This document shows, piece after piece, positions 49,104 to 56,936 of a DNA stretch of 64,000 bases (position 1 is its first letter; each line of letters starts with the position of its first letter). The DNA is taken from NCBI GenBank assembly GCA_964520325.1, contig CAZFOB010000001.1, forward strand, positions 1-64,000, read 5' to 3'. The stretch is from CAZFOB01 sp964520325. Lineage in GTDB: Bacteria > Actinomycetota > JAICYB01. The notes beneath the pieces are model-generated. The model made no database searches and was not told where the DNA came from. It saw only the letters and a program-made list of their open reading frames with translations. The position numbers and the translations under genes are program-made.

Positions 49104-52100
49104 ATGCACGAACCCGTCGAGCCGACCGTCAGCTTCCCCGCCCTCGAAGATGCGGTCCTTTCGTGGTGGACCGAGCACGGGATCCAGGGCAGATCCCTGA
49201 CCCACCGGGAAGGGGCTCCCGAGTTCGTCTTCTACGAGGGACCCCCGTACGCCAACGCCCCACCGGGCGTCCACAACGTGCTTCCCAGGATCATCAAGGA
49301 CGTCTATACGCGCTTCCAATCGATGAAGGGCAAGTTCGTGCCCCGAAAGGCGGGCTGGGACTGCCACGGACTTCCGGCCGAGGTCGAAGTGGAGAAGAAA
49401 CTCGGCATGAAGCACAAACGCGAGATCCTCGATTACGGCATCGGCCGCTTCAACCAGCTGTGCCGTGAAGCCGTCACCGAGTACATCAACAACTACGTCC
49501 GCTTCAGCGAACGCATCGCGTTCTGGCTCGACTACGAGGACGCCTACGAAACGATGTCCAACGAGTACATCGAGTCGGTGTGGTGGTCGTTGGCCGAGCT
49601 GCACAAGAAGGGCCTGCTCTTCGAAGCGCATCGGATCGCTCCGTACTGCCCGCGGTGCGAAACGCCGCTCTCCGATCACGAGCTCGGGCAAGAGGACGTC
49701 TACCAGGACGTCACCGACCCCGGTGTCACGCTGGCCCTGCCTTTGGAAGAACCACCTTCTGAGCTTGCGGCTGAGCTTGCGGCTGAGCTTGCGGGTGCGT
49801 CGTTGCTGGTGTGGACCACCACCCCGTGGACGCTCATCGCCAACCTCGCGTGCGCGGTCAATCCCGCGATCACATATGCACTCGTCGAAGTTGAAGGCAA
49901 GCGGTTGATCTTGGCCGAGGCCCGCGCGGCGGCTGCGCTCGGTCTCGAAGAGTCTCCGCCGGTCATCCGGACGTTCTCCGGATCGGAACTCGTCGGACTT
50001 CGATATCGTCCGCCGTTCCACTACGCGAAGAACGCGATCGGCGATCACCCGCAAGCCTGGCGCGCGATCGGGGCCGAGTTCGTGAACGTGGACGAGGGAA
50101 CGGGGATCGTCCATCTCGCCGGTGCGTTCGGTGCCGACGATCTCGAAGCGGTTCGCGCGGCCGACATCCCGATCTACAACCCGGTCGATAGCTCTGGGTC
50201 GTTCAACTCGAGCGTCCCCGAGTTCGAAGGCACATTCGTGAAGGACGCCGACGACGCCATCATCGAGCGGCTTCGCGGCGACGGTGTGCTTGTGCGCTCC
50301 GAGCGGTACGTCCACCCCTACCCGCACTGTTGGCGCTGCGAGTCGCCGTTGCTCTACTACGCGCTGGTGTCGTGGTACATCGCCACCACGAAGCTCAAGG
50401 ACAAGATGCTCGAGGAGAACTCGAAGGTGAACTGGATCCCTGAGCACATCAAGGCCGGACGCTACGGAAACTGGCTCGAGAACAACGTCGACTGGTCGCT
50501 CTCGCGGTTCCGCTTCTGGGGAACACCGCTTCCCATATGGCGATGTGCCAACGGTCACGACACGGTCATCGGCTCGGTTGCGCGTTTGTCGGACCTCGTG
50601 GGCCGCGATCTTTCCGATCTCGACCTTCATCGTCCGTTCGTCGACGACGTCACGTTCGCTTGCCCCGAGTGCCAAACCGTATCGACGCGGATCCCCGATG
50701 TGATCGACGTCTGGTACGACGCCGGTGCGATGCCGTTCGCGCAGTACGGCTATCCGCACAAGAACCTGTCGCTCTTCGAGAGCCGCTTCCCCGCCGACTT
50801 CATCGCGGAGGCCCTCGACCAGACGCGCGGATGGTTCTACTCACTGATGGCGGAATCGGTCGCCCTTTTCGACCACAACGCGTATCGCACCGTGATCTGT
50901 CACGGCCTGATCCTCGACGAGGACGGCAAGAAGATGTCGAAGCACAAGGCGATCGCCGATCCATGGGCCGTATTCGAGAAGTACGGATCGGACGCGCTGC
51001 GTTTCTACTTCCTCTCGACGGGCGATCCTGCTTCGAGTCGCCGCCTCTCTGAGCAAGCGCTCGAGCAGGTCGTACGCGGTCCGTTCCTAACCTTGTGGAA
51101 CGTCTACCGCCTCTACGTCCTCTACGCGAACATCGACGGCTTCCATCCGAACGAATGGGAGCCGATCGGACCCCGGCTGCGTCCGGTCATCGACCAATGG
51201 ATCCTCTCCGAGCTCAACCAGGTCATCTTCGAGGTCACCGAAGGCCTCGAGAACTACGATTCGCTGCGCGCGAGCCGACGTATCGTCGAGTTCATCGACG
51301 ATCTCTCCAACTGGTACGTCAGACGTTCGCGCCGGCGCTTCTGGCGCGCAGCCCAAGACGATGACGAAGTCGCGGACAAGTCGGCGGCTTATTGGACGTT
51401 GTGGACATGTCTCGTCGAGACATCGAAACTGATCGCCCCGTTCGCGCCGTTCTTCGCGGAGGAGCTGTACCGCAACCTCGTCGTCTCGGTGAACCCGTCG
51501 GCGCCCGAGAGCGTGCACCTCACCGACTTCCCGCACGGCAACCCCGAACTCGTCGACCCGCGTCTGTCGGCCGGGATGGCCTCGGCTCGCGAGCTCGCCT
51601 CGCTCGGCCACTCCGCTCGAGGCGAGGCCGGCGTCAAGGTTCGTCAGCCGCTCGGCCGTGCAGTGTTGCTCGTCCCCGATGATCTGCAGGATGCCGTCGA
51701 GGAGATCGCCGATCTCCTCGCCGACGAGCTCAACGTCGACGTGCTCGAGTTCGCCGGCGATGCCGGCGAACTCGTCCGCCTCACGGTGCGACCGAACTAC
51801 CGCACCGCCGGGCCGGACTTCGGTTCCCGCGTGCGCGAACTTGCGCAAGCACTCGATGCCCTCGACCCGCAGGCAACCGCCGATCTCGCCGCGACGCTCG
51901 AGGACGGCATGGAGGTCGATATCGACCTCAGCCCGACGGCCGGCACAGGCGAAGGGGACGACCAGGGCGGCACGATCCGCGTCGGCCCCGACCACATCGA
52001 GATCCGCCGAGAGCCCGCGGAAGGAACGGCTTTCGCGTACGAGCCTCCCTTCGGCGTCTCGCTCGATCTCGACATCACGCCTGAGCTCCGTCGCGAGGGT

Positions 52101-52343
52101 CTGGTCCGTGAATTCGTCCACCAGGTGCAGATGGTGCGGCGCGACCTCGGCTTCGAGGTCACCGACCGAATCTCACTCACCGTCGGCGGTCCAGAGGATT
52201 TCTTGGGAGCGGTCGCCGAGCACAAGGAGTACCTCGCCGAAGAGGTCCTCGCTACTCAGGTCGACATGGGGACGACCGGAGAAGATGCGCGCACCGTGAG
52301 CATCGACGGGTCTGACGTCAGCGTCTCTCTGAAGAAGGCATAA
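49104..52343 (+). CDS. ileS: Isoleucyl-tRNA synthetase, type 2 (eukaryote-like), atypical HIGH motif
   Basis: Charges tRNA-Ile. 1079 residues from the ATG at 49104 (an ATG at 49089 overlaps a -10-like box). Editing domain with VWTTTPWTLIANLACAVNP and VHLAGAFGADDLE; WFYSLMAESVALF; KKMSKHK loop; long C-terminal region with DUF5915-like HQVQMVRRDLGFEVTDRI, no terminal zinc finger, so the IleS2 type. The HIGH signature after PPYAN reads A-P-P-G-V-H-N: by alignment G55-V-H57-N58 replaces H-x-G-H. First and third positions look swapped and the fourth His is Asn. In-frame 12-bp repeats at 49761-49796 encode ELA-A-ELA-A. Confidence 0.95.
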   Translation: MHEPVEPTVSFPALEDAVLSWWTEHGIQGRSLTHREGAPEFVFYEGPPYANAPPGVHNVLPRIIKDVYTRFQSMKGKFVPRKAGWDCHGLPAEVEVEKKLGMKHKREILDYGIGRFNQLCREAVTEYINNYVRFSERIAFWLDYEDAYETMSNEYIESVWWSLAELHKKGLLFEAHRIAPYCPRCETPLSDHELGQEDVYQDVTDPGVTLALPLEEPPSELAAELAAELAGASLLVWTTTPWTLIANLACAVNPAITYALVEVEGKRLILAEARAAAALGLEESPPVIRTFSGSELVGLRYRPPFHYAKNAIGDHPQAWRAIGAEFVNVDEGTGIVHLAGAFGADDLEAVRAADIPIYNPVDSSGSFNSSVPEFEGTFVKDADDAIIERLRGDGVLVRSERYVHPYPHCWRCESPLLYYALVSWYIATTKLKDKMLEENSKVNWIPEHIKAGRYGNWLENNVDWSLSRFRFWGTPLPIWRCANGHDTVIGSVARLSDLVGRDLSDLDLHRPFVDDVTFACPECQTVSTRIPDVIDVWYDAGAMPFAQYGYPHKNLSLFESRFPADFIAEALDQTRGWFYSLMAESVALFDHNAYRTVICHGLILDEDGKKMSKHKAIADPWAVFEKYGSDALRFYFLSTGDPASSRRLSEQALEQVVRGPFLTLWNVYRLYVLYANIDGFHPNEWEPIGPRLRPVIDQWILSELNQVIFEVTEGLENYDSLRASRRIVEFIDDLSNWYVRRSRRRFWRAAQDDDEVADKSAAYWTLWTCLVETSKLIAPFAPFFAEELYRNLVVSVNPSAPESVHLTDFPHGNPELVDPRLSAGMASARELASLGHSARGEAGVKVRQPLGRAVLLVPDDLQDAVEEIADLLADELNVDVLEFAGDAGELVRLTVRPNYRTAGPDFGSRVRELAQALDALDPQATADLAATLEDGMEVDIDLSPTAGTGEGDDQGGTIRVGPDHIEIRREPAEGTAFAYEPPFGVSLDLDITPELRREGLVREFVHQVQMVRRDLGFEVTDRISLTVGGPEDFLGAVAEHKEYLAEEVLATQVDMGTTGEDARTVSIDGSDVSVSLKKA
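49761..49796 (+). repeat. 12-bp tandem repeat in ileS
   Basis: Three copies of gagcttgcggct, the last with one mismatch, giving E-L-A-A repeats in the editing-domain region of IleRS. In frame, so it lengthens the protein without disruption. Confidence 0.85.
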
Positions 52344-52348
52344 CAGCC

Positions 52349-52876
52349 ATGCCTGGACACGCTGTCGCACTCGCCGCCATCGGGCGCGACCGTCCGGGCA
52401 TCGTCGCCGCGGTGACGAAAGTGCTTTTCGACCTCAGGTGCAACGTCGAGGACTCGTCCATGACGCTACTCCGAGGCAACTTCTCGATGATGCTCGTCGT
52501 CGCCACTCCGGACGATCTGACGGCACTTGCCCTGCAGGAGGCCTTGCGTCCGGCATGCGAGGAGATGGGACTCACGTTCTCCGTGCTCGATGTGGACGAT
52601 CGCCACACGGTCCCGAGCCCGACGCACGTGCTCACCGTCTACGGCAGCGACAAGCCGGGGATCCTGTACCGCACGTGTTCGGTTGTCGCCGACGCAGGAG
52701 TCAATATCACCGACGTGAACTCACGTCTGGTGGGTGAGCTCGAGCCCGTCTATGCCGTGACGCTCGAGCTCGAGGTCGCCGGCGACGCCGGCACGCTCGA
52801 GACGGCGCTCCGCGAAGCCGCGGCAGCGATGGGTGTCGATATCGTGCTCAACGAACTCGAAGCCGACGTCCTGTAG
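52349..52876 (+). CDS. Double-ACT-domain protein (GcvR-like)
   Basis: 175 residues made of two ACT domains: AVALAAIGRDRPGIVAAVTKVLFDLRCNVEDSSMTLLRGNFSM and HVLTVYGSDKPGILYRTCSVVADAGVNITDVNSRLVG. ACT pairs of this type bind amino acids; GcvR, the E. coli example, represses glycine cleavage genes by binding GcvA. No GcvA is seen here, so a regulatory role for the gcv genes at 7-11 kb is inference. It starts 5 bp after ileS and is followed, past its TAG stop, by a 12-bp tandem repeat in the same frame. Confidence 0.86.
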   Translation: MPGHAVALAAIGRDRPGIVAAVTKVLFDLRCNVEDSSMTLLRGNFSMMLVVATPDDLTALALQEALRPACEEMGLTFSVLDVDDRHTVPSPTHVLTVYGSDKPGILYRTCSVVADAGVNITDVNSRLVGELEPVYAVTLELEVAGDAGTLETALREAAAAMGVDIVLNELEADVL

Positions 52877-52987
52877 TTGATCGACAGGCCGATCGACAGG
52901 CCGATCGACAGGCTGATCGACAGGCTGATCGACAGGCTGATCGACAGGCTGATGACGGCCGATGAGGGGCCGATGACAGGCTCGTGA
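52877..52987 (+). repeat. 12-bp tandem repeat forming an in-frame I-D-R-L/P open frame
   Basis: Six exact-length copies of gatcgacaggcc/t at 52879-52950, then degenerate copies to about 52982. Directly after the TAG of the ACT gene, in the same frame, TTG-ATC-GAC-AGG... stays open for 36 codons (I-D-R-P/L units, then a short tail) and ends in TGA at 52985-52987, overlapping the def GTG. It could be a coupled short gene, a C-terminal extension reached only by stop read-through, or a spacer. Not a CRISPR: there are no spacers. Confidence 0.85.
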
Positions 52988-53484
52988 CGGTTCGCGACAT
53001 CCGGATCTACCCTGATCCCGTTCTCAAACAGATCGCCGCTCCGATCGGAGAGCTCGATGATGAGGCGCGCGGCCTCGCGCGCGACCTCGTGGACACGATG
53101 CGATCGCACGACCGGTGTGTTGGCGTGGCAGCGAACCAGATCGGCACGCTGCGCCGGTGCGTCGTCGTCGACGTCACCGGTCATCGCAAAGCGCAGAGCT
53201 GCCACGGGCTGATCGTGCTCTTCGATCCCGAAGTCGTGCGCTCGGCAGGCAGCGATATCGCACGCGAGGGGTGCCTATCGCTTCCCGACCTCACCGCAAA
53301 CATCAAGCGCGCAACGAGCATCCTCGTCCGCGGACGGGACGTTGCCGGCCAAGCGTGCGAGATCGAGGCCGACGCGTTCGAAGCGCGGGCACTGTTGCAC
53401 GAGATCGACCACCTCGACGGCATCCTCTTCCTCGACAGGGTCACGAGCCTTGCGACCGACGTATTCCGGCGTCGGCAGCGCTAG
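52984..53484 (+). CDS. def: Peptide deformylase
   Basis: Removes the formyl group from nascent proteins. 166 residues from a GTG at 52984. The three motifs are CVGVAANQIG (usual G-x-G-L-A-A-x-Q), EGCLSLP and LLHEIDHLDG, supplying the Cys and two His metal ligands and the catalytic Glu. It is preceded by the 12-bp tandem repeat, whose reading frame ends in a GTGA overlap with this start. Converges with the next gene, sharing 4 bp. Confidence 0.94.
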   Translation: MTVRDIRIYPDPVLKQIAAPIGELDDEARGLARDLVDTMRSHDRCVGVAANQIGTLRRCVVVDVTGHRKAQSCHGLIVLFDPEVVRSAGSDIAREGCLSLPDLTANIKRATSILVRGRDVAGQACEIEADAFEARALLHEIDHLDGILFLDRVTSLATDVFRRRQR

Positions 53485-54248
53485 GAGCCGAAACAGACGC
53501 TGCACGGCACGTTGCCCCGCCTGCGCGCGGTGGCCTCTGTCACCTCGCGTACCTGATCGCCTCTGGCGAATCGGCAACCGGTCATGTGAAAGCGTCCCCG
53601 GCCGGGGATCACCAAGACCATCGGGGAATCGCGATGCTCTGTGGAGGATCCAGGTCGCGCAGCTGCGACCTTTGCCCTGCCCGGCGCCGGTTTGCGCGAG
53701 GACGCCTTCTTGGTCGCAGCCTTCTTGATCCTCGGCTTGATCCTCGGCTTGATCCTCGGCTTGGTCCCCGGCTTGGTCCCCGGCTTTCGCGCGGCAACCT
53801 TCTTCGCGGGCTTCTTGGGCGACTTCTTGGCCGGTTTCTTGCGGGCAGGAAGCTTGCGCGCCGGCTCGAAGATGGCAACGTCATCGACTTCTTCGAACTC
53901 GAAGTCCTCGTATGGGCCGAGCTCATCGACAGTCATGCGAGCGCCACTCCGTCCGGGGCTTGCCGTGGCAGCCGCCTTCTTCCGGCGCCGCTCACGCCCG
54001 GCCGGGGCCAGCGCGGCGGCGGCCTCGTCGACGTGCAGCTCGTCGAGTTTCGCCTGGTCCTCTGGATCCTCGAAATCGAGGACGCCGCTCCGGCGAAGGC
54101 GCCGACTGTGTCCGAACAGGATGAAGACGAACACCAGCGCAGAGAAACCGATCGAGACGAAGAGCGGCAGGCTCGACGTCCGCACGAAGAATCCGGAAAC
54201 AAGCGCGCCGAACGCAAGGACGAGGATCGCATACGTCACGCCGGCCAC
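53481..54248 (-). CDS. Membrane protein with lysine-rich tail and C-terminal H-x3-C...CxxC metal-binding motif
   Basis: 255 residues from a GTG at 54248 (GAGG site). Two N-terminal membrane segments (AILVLAFGALVSGFFV; LPLFVSIGFSALVFVFILFG), an acidic region, then ~70 residues rich in Lys, Ala and Pro (KKPAKKSPKKPAKK, and KPGT/KPRI units from a 12-bp DNA repeat) like histone H1 tails. The end, VLVIPGRGRFHMTGCRFARG...RRRGNVPCSVC, resembles small metal-binding modules of the Ada N-terminal type (His-x3-Cys ... Cys-x2-Cys). Function unknown; DNA binding at the membrane is a guess from composition. Confidence 0.75.
   Translation of the reverse strand: MAGVTYAILVLAFGALVSGFFVRTSSLPLFVSIGFSALVFVFILFGHSRRLRRSGVLDFEDPEDQAKLDELHVDEAAAALAPAGRERRRKKAAATASPGRSGARMTVDELGPYEDFEFEEVDDVAIFEPARKLPARKKPAKKSPKKPAKKVAARKPGTKPGTKPRIKPRIKPRIKKAATKKASSRKPAPGRAKVAAARPGSSTEHRDSPMVLVIPGRGRFHMTGCRFARGDQVREVTEATARRRGNVPCSVCFGS
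53725..53784 (+). repeat. 12-bp tandem repeat in the lysine-rich tail
   Basis: Three copies of ttgatcctcggc followed by two of ttggtccccggc, in frame; on the coding (minus) strand they give K-P-G-T and K-P-R-I units. Confidence 0.9.
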
Positions 54249-54314
54249 AGAAACCTCACTCGCCGATCTTGTGAGTCGCCCGCTCCATCCGCCTTGGCCG
54301 CTTCGTGGGAGTCG

Positions 54315-54854
54315 CTACGCCCCATCCGGTGCAGTTGGTGGGCGGGGTCGCTGCGGTTTTGCCTTCGGACGTGTCGCCGTCTGCGGCTTCGCCTTTGCTT
54401 TCGCCTTCGGCTTGGCTTTCCGCGTGGCCTTGGCCGCTCCCGCTTTCGGTTTCGCGGTCCTTTTGCGCGCCGCTGCTGCGGGCTTGCTCTTCGGCTTGCG
54501 GGCAGGCGATGAGACCTTCTTCTTCCGCGCAGGCCTGCGTGTCTGGCGAGCCGGACGCCGGCCGACGGCGAATTCTTCGTCTGCGTCGATCACGTCGGTG
54601 TCCGAGAATTCGTCCTCGTCTTCTTCTTCATCTTCATCCGCGCGGGATCTTCTCCGGGCGAGCGGGGCTTCCTCTTCGGTTCCGGCGGTCACCTCTTTCG
54701 CGCGGCGTGCCCAACTCGCAAGCACAAGAACGATCGCGACGACCTCAACAGCGATCGCAAGGATCAGCAGAAGGTTCGAATCGTCGGTGAAGAAGCCGCC
54801 GATCACGAGGCCTAGGCCCGCGACGACAAGCACCCAAGTGATGCGTATCAGCAC
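54315..54854 (-). CDS. Membrane protein with histone-H1-like lysine/proline/alanine-rich tail
   Basis: 179 residues from a GTG at 54854 with a strong site (AAGGAGG). Two membrane segments (ITWVLVVAGLGLVIGGFF; LLLILAIAVEVVAIVLVLA), an acidic stretch (ADEDEEEDEDEFSDTD), then a basic tail dominated by K-P-K-A and K-R-T-A-K units. Same plan as the next gene downstream but without the metal-binding end. The tail composition resembles H1-like and Hu-tail segments of actinobacteria, suggesting nucleic-acid or membrane contact; no family name can be given. Confidence 0.72.
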   Translation of the reverse strand: MLIRITWVLVVAGLGLVIGGFFTDDSNLLLILAIAVEVVAIVLVLASWARRAKEVTAGTEEEAPLARRRSRADEDEEEDEDEFSDTDVIDADEEFAVGRRPARQTRRPARKKKVSSPARKPKSKPAAAARKRTAKPKAGAAKATRKAKPKAKAKAKPQTATRPKAKPQRPRPPTAPDGA

Positions 54855-54980
54855 TTCAGCCTCCTTAAAGGAACCGAGAGATACCGCGCGGCCGGGCTGC
54901 GCCGTGTGGTGTCCGTCTTGAATCGGTGCAAGCCCTATGTTGGCGATGCAGCCTACCTGCTGCAAACGTCCCTTCTGACA

Positions 54981-55385
54981 TCACCGGCCTGGAGGCGGGG
55001 ACCAGCTCCCGCGTACCGACGCGTCCGGCCGTATCGCACCTACCCCGATCGTCGAGGAAACAGACCTCAGAGACCCTGCCGCGACGGGTCCAGTCGGCTC
55101 AGGCGCGACTCCGCCCGTGGCCACGACGTCGGCAGCGACCGCGGCGAGGACCGATTCGAGCGCTCGCAGCTGCTCGGTCATGGCCGCAGAGGAACGGGCG
55201 ATGGTGCCTTTGACCCGCTCGAGCTCGTCGAGCTGCGCCTTTGGCTGGCCGACGAGCTGACCCTTCTCGGCCGCGTCCAGCCACAGTTTGCGTTCGCGCT
55301 CGATCGCCAGGAGCTTCGTGCGCAATTCTCCGGCCGCGCGGCGGGCGCCGAGATACGTTGCCGCGAAATGTCGCAACGCGCTCAC
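54981..55385 (-). CDS. Coiled-coil protein of unknown function
   Basis: About 134 residues from a GTG at 55385 (the frame is open to 55484 inside yggT). Residues ~10-85 (LGARRAAGELRTKLLAIERERKLWLDAAEKGQ...LDELERVKGTIARSSAAMTEQLRALESVLAAVA) form a probable coiled coil; the tail is Pro/Gly-rich and disordered. It occupies the place after yggT where actinobacteria usually carry divIVA, but lacks the DivIVA N-terminal motif. Real coding status is likely but not certain. Confidence 0.5.
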   Translation of the reverse strand: MSALRHFAATYLGARRAAGELRTKLLAIERERKLWLDAAEKGQLVGQPKAQLDELERVKGTIARSSAAMTEQLRALESVLAAVAADVVATGGVAPEPTGPVAAGSLRSVSSTIGVGAIRPDASVRGSWSPPPGR

Positions 55386-55437
55386 AGCCGCTCGCCCCGG
55401 CGGACGTAGGCTCCGTTGCTGGGACGCGGCGTTCACG

Positions 55438-55734
55438 TCAGAACAGGACGTTAAACGCGACTCGTTCGACGATGAACAGCACAACGAACGCGATCAACGG
55501 GGAGAGATCGAGACCCATACCGCCGAGGCGGACCGCGGGGAGCAACCCACGGAACACCCGGAGGAACGGTTCACACACGTCGTAGATGAAGCTTGCCCCC
55601 GGACGCAGGAAGTCGGGCAGGCGCAGGTTCGCCAACGACTGCAGCATCGACAGGATGATGAAGAGGAACAAGACGTTGCGGAACGCCGAGATGGCGAAGA
55701 GGATCACGATGCGGATGTCGAAGTCGAACGCCAC
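55438..55734 (-). CDS. yggT: YggT-family membrane protein
   Basis: 98 residues, two membrane spans (FRNVLFLFIILSMLQSL and LSPLIAFVVLFIVERV) joined by FLRPGASFIYDVCEPFLRVFRGLLPAV, the characteristic amphipathic YggT block. Usual neighbour of sepF; linked to osmotic stress and division in other bacteria. GTG start 3 bp after the sepF stop. Confidence 0.93.
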   Translation of the reverse strand: MAFDFDIRIVILFAISAFRNVLFLFIILSMLQSLANLRLPDFLRPGASFIYDVCEPFLRVFRGLLPAVRLGGMGLDLSPLIAFVVLFIVERVAFNVLF

Positions 55735-55737
55735 CGA

Positions 55738-56226
55738 CTAGAACTGGTTGAAGAAGCCGCGATCCGACATCATCTCGCGAGCCTCCTCCGCCGAGACCTC
55801 AACGTTCGGCGGGGTGAGCAGGAAGATGCGCTCCCCGACCTTCTTCAGACTCCCCGACGCCATGTAGGTCAGTCCGCTCGCAAAATCAACAAGCCGCTTC
55901 GCAAGATTCGCGTCGGCGTGCTGAAGGTTCATGATCACCGCGGAGTTCACCTTCAGCTTGTCACCGATCTCCTTGGCGTCGTTGAACGTCCGCGGCTCGA
56001 CGACGTGCATGCTCACTCGCGGCGCCAGCGCAGACGTGAAGCCGGGGAGCGACTCCTCACCGCCGATCCGTCGCACGCTCGAAGAAGCGACGGGCATATC
56101 AGGACGGATGGGACGAACGGTTTCAAAATGAGTCGTTTCCTGCGTCTCCGTCGGCAGAGGCTCGAGCTCGTCCTCTTCCTCGACAAGACCCAAGTAGATA
56201 AGCGCCTTCTTCCAGAACCCCGGCAT
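55738..56226 (-). CDS. sepF: Cell division protein SepF
   Basis: 162 residues. An N-terminal amphipathic membrane helix (GFWKKALIYLGL), an acidic linker, then the SepF core: EPRTFNDAKEIGDKLKVNSAVIMNLQHADANLAKRLVDFASGLTYMASGSLKKVGERIFLLTPPNVEV. It anchors FtsZ polymers to the membrane, replacing FtsA, which is absent from this cluster as in other actinobacteria. The ATG shares its first base with the yggS stop. Confidence 0.96.
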   Translation of the reverse strand: MPGFWKKALIYLGLVEEEDELEPLPTETQETTHFETVRPIRPDMPVASSSVRRIGGEESLPGFTSALAPRVSMHVVEPRTFNDAKEIGDKLKVNSAVIMNLQHADANLAKRLVDFASGLTYMASGSLKKVGERIFLLTPPNVEVSAEEAREMMSDRGFFNQF

Positions 56227-56936
56227 CAGAGCACTCCTGCCTTGCGTCGTTGTCCGAAGATCGCGCGGCCGATCCGCACGATCGTTGCGCCTTCCTCGAT
56301 CGCTACCTCGAAGTCGTCGCTCATTCCCATCGATAACTCGTCCAGGCCGTACCTCCCGAACCGTTCACGAAGACGTCTACCCTCCGCGAACAGCCACCTC
56401 ACATCTTCGGGGTTTTGCGCCTGGGGCGCCACGAACATGAAACCACGTGGCTGCACGAGGGGAAAGACGGCCAAGCGCTCGAGCAGCCCCTCGACATCAT
56501 CAGGCGCGATCCCCTGCTTCTGATGCTCGCCGGCGATGTTGACTTCGACGAGGACGTCCCAGGCGCGTCCGCAGCGCTGTCCGCTTGTTTGGAGCGCCTC
56601 GGCCTCTCGATCGCGATGGAGGCTGTGGACCAGCTTCACGGAGTCGAGATAGCGCACCTTGTTGGTCTGAAGCACCCCCAAGTAGTGCCAGCGCGCGCCC
56701 GGGCCGATCGCCTGCGCCTTGACCGCCAGGTCTTTCGCGTCGTTCTCACCGAGATCGGTGATCCCCGCAGCTAGAGCTTCTTCGATCCGGGCTGGCTCGA
56801 TAGTCTTGACAGCCGCAACCACGCGGACGGCCTCGGGCGGGCGACCTGAGCGATGGGCGGCGGCTCCGACCCGCCCCATGACCTCGGCAACGGCGTCGGC
56901 CACACTGCCGGCGATCTCCTTGCCCATCTCGCTCAT
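56226..56936 (-). CDS. yggS: YggS-family PLP homeostasis protein
   Basis: 236 residues from the ATG at 56936, overlapping the pgeF stop (ATGA). Alanine-racemase-like barrel binding PLP through the Lys in VRVVAAVKTIEPARIEEAL (usual V-S-K-T); LGENDAKDLAVKAQ, RWHYLGVLQTNKVRYL, VEVNIAGEHQKQGI and LSMGMSDDFEVAIEEGATIVRIGRAIFG are diagnostic. It buffers PLP and has no enzyme activity of its own. Conserved in the actinobacterial ftsZ-sepF interval. Confidence 0.95.
   Translation of the reverse strand: MSEMGKEIAGSVADAVAEVMGRVGAAAHRSGRPPEAVRVVAAVKTIEPARIEEALAAGITDLGENDAKDLAVKAQAIGPGARWHYLGVLQTNKVRYLDSVKLVHSLHRDREAEALQTSGQRCGRAWDVLVEVNIAGEHQKQGIAPDDVEGLLERLAVFPLVQPRGFMFVAPQAQNPEDVRWLFAEGRRLRERFGRYGLDELSMGMSDDFEVAIEEGATIVRIGRAIFGQRRKAGVL

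Noticed and set aside
49098..50759. A 553-codon minus-strand frame over ileS
   Set aside because: Antisense shadow of IleRS; no domain, start signal or conserved block.
52877..52987. CRISPR array
   Set aside because: The repeats are contiguous 12-mers without spacers, and no cas gene is present.
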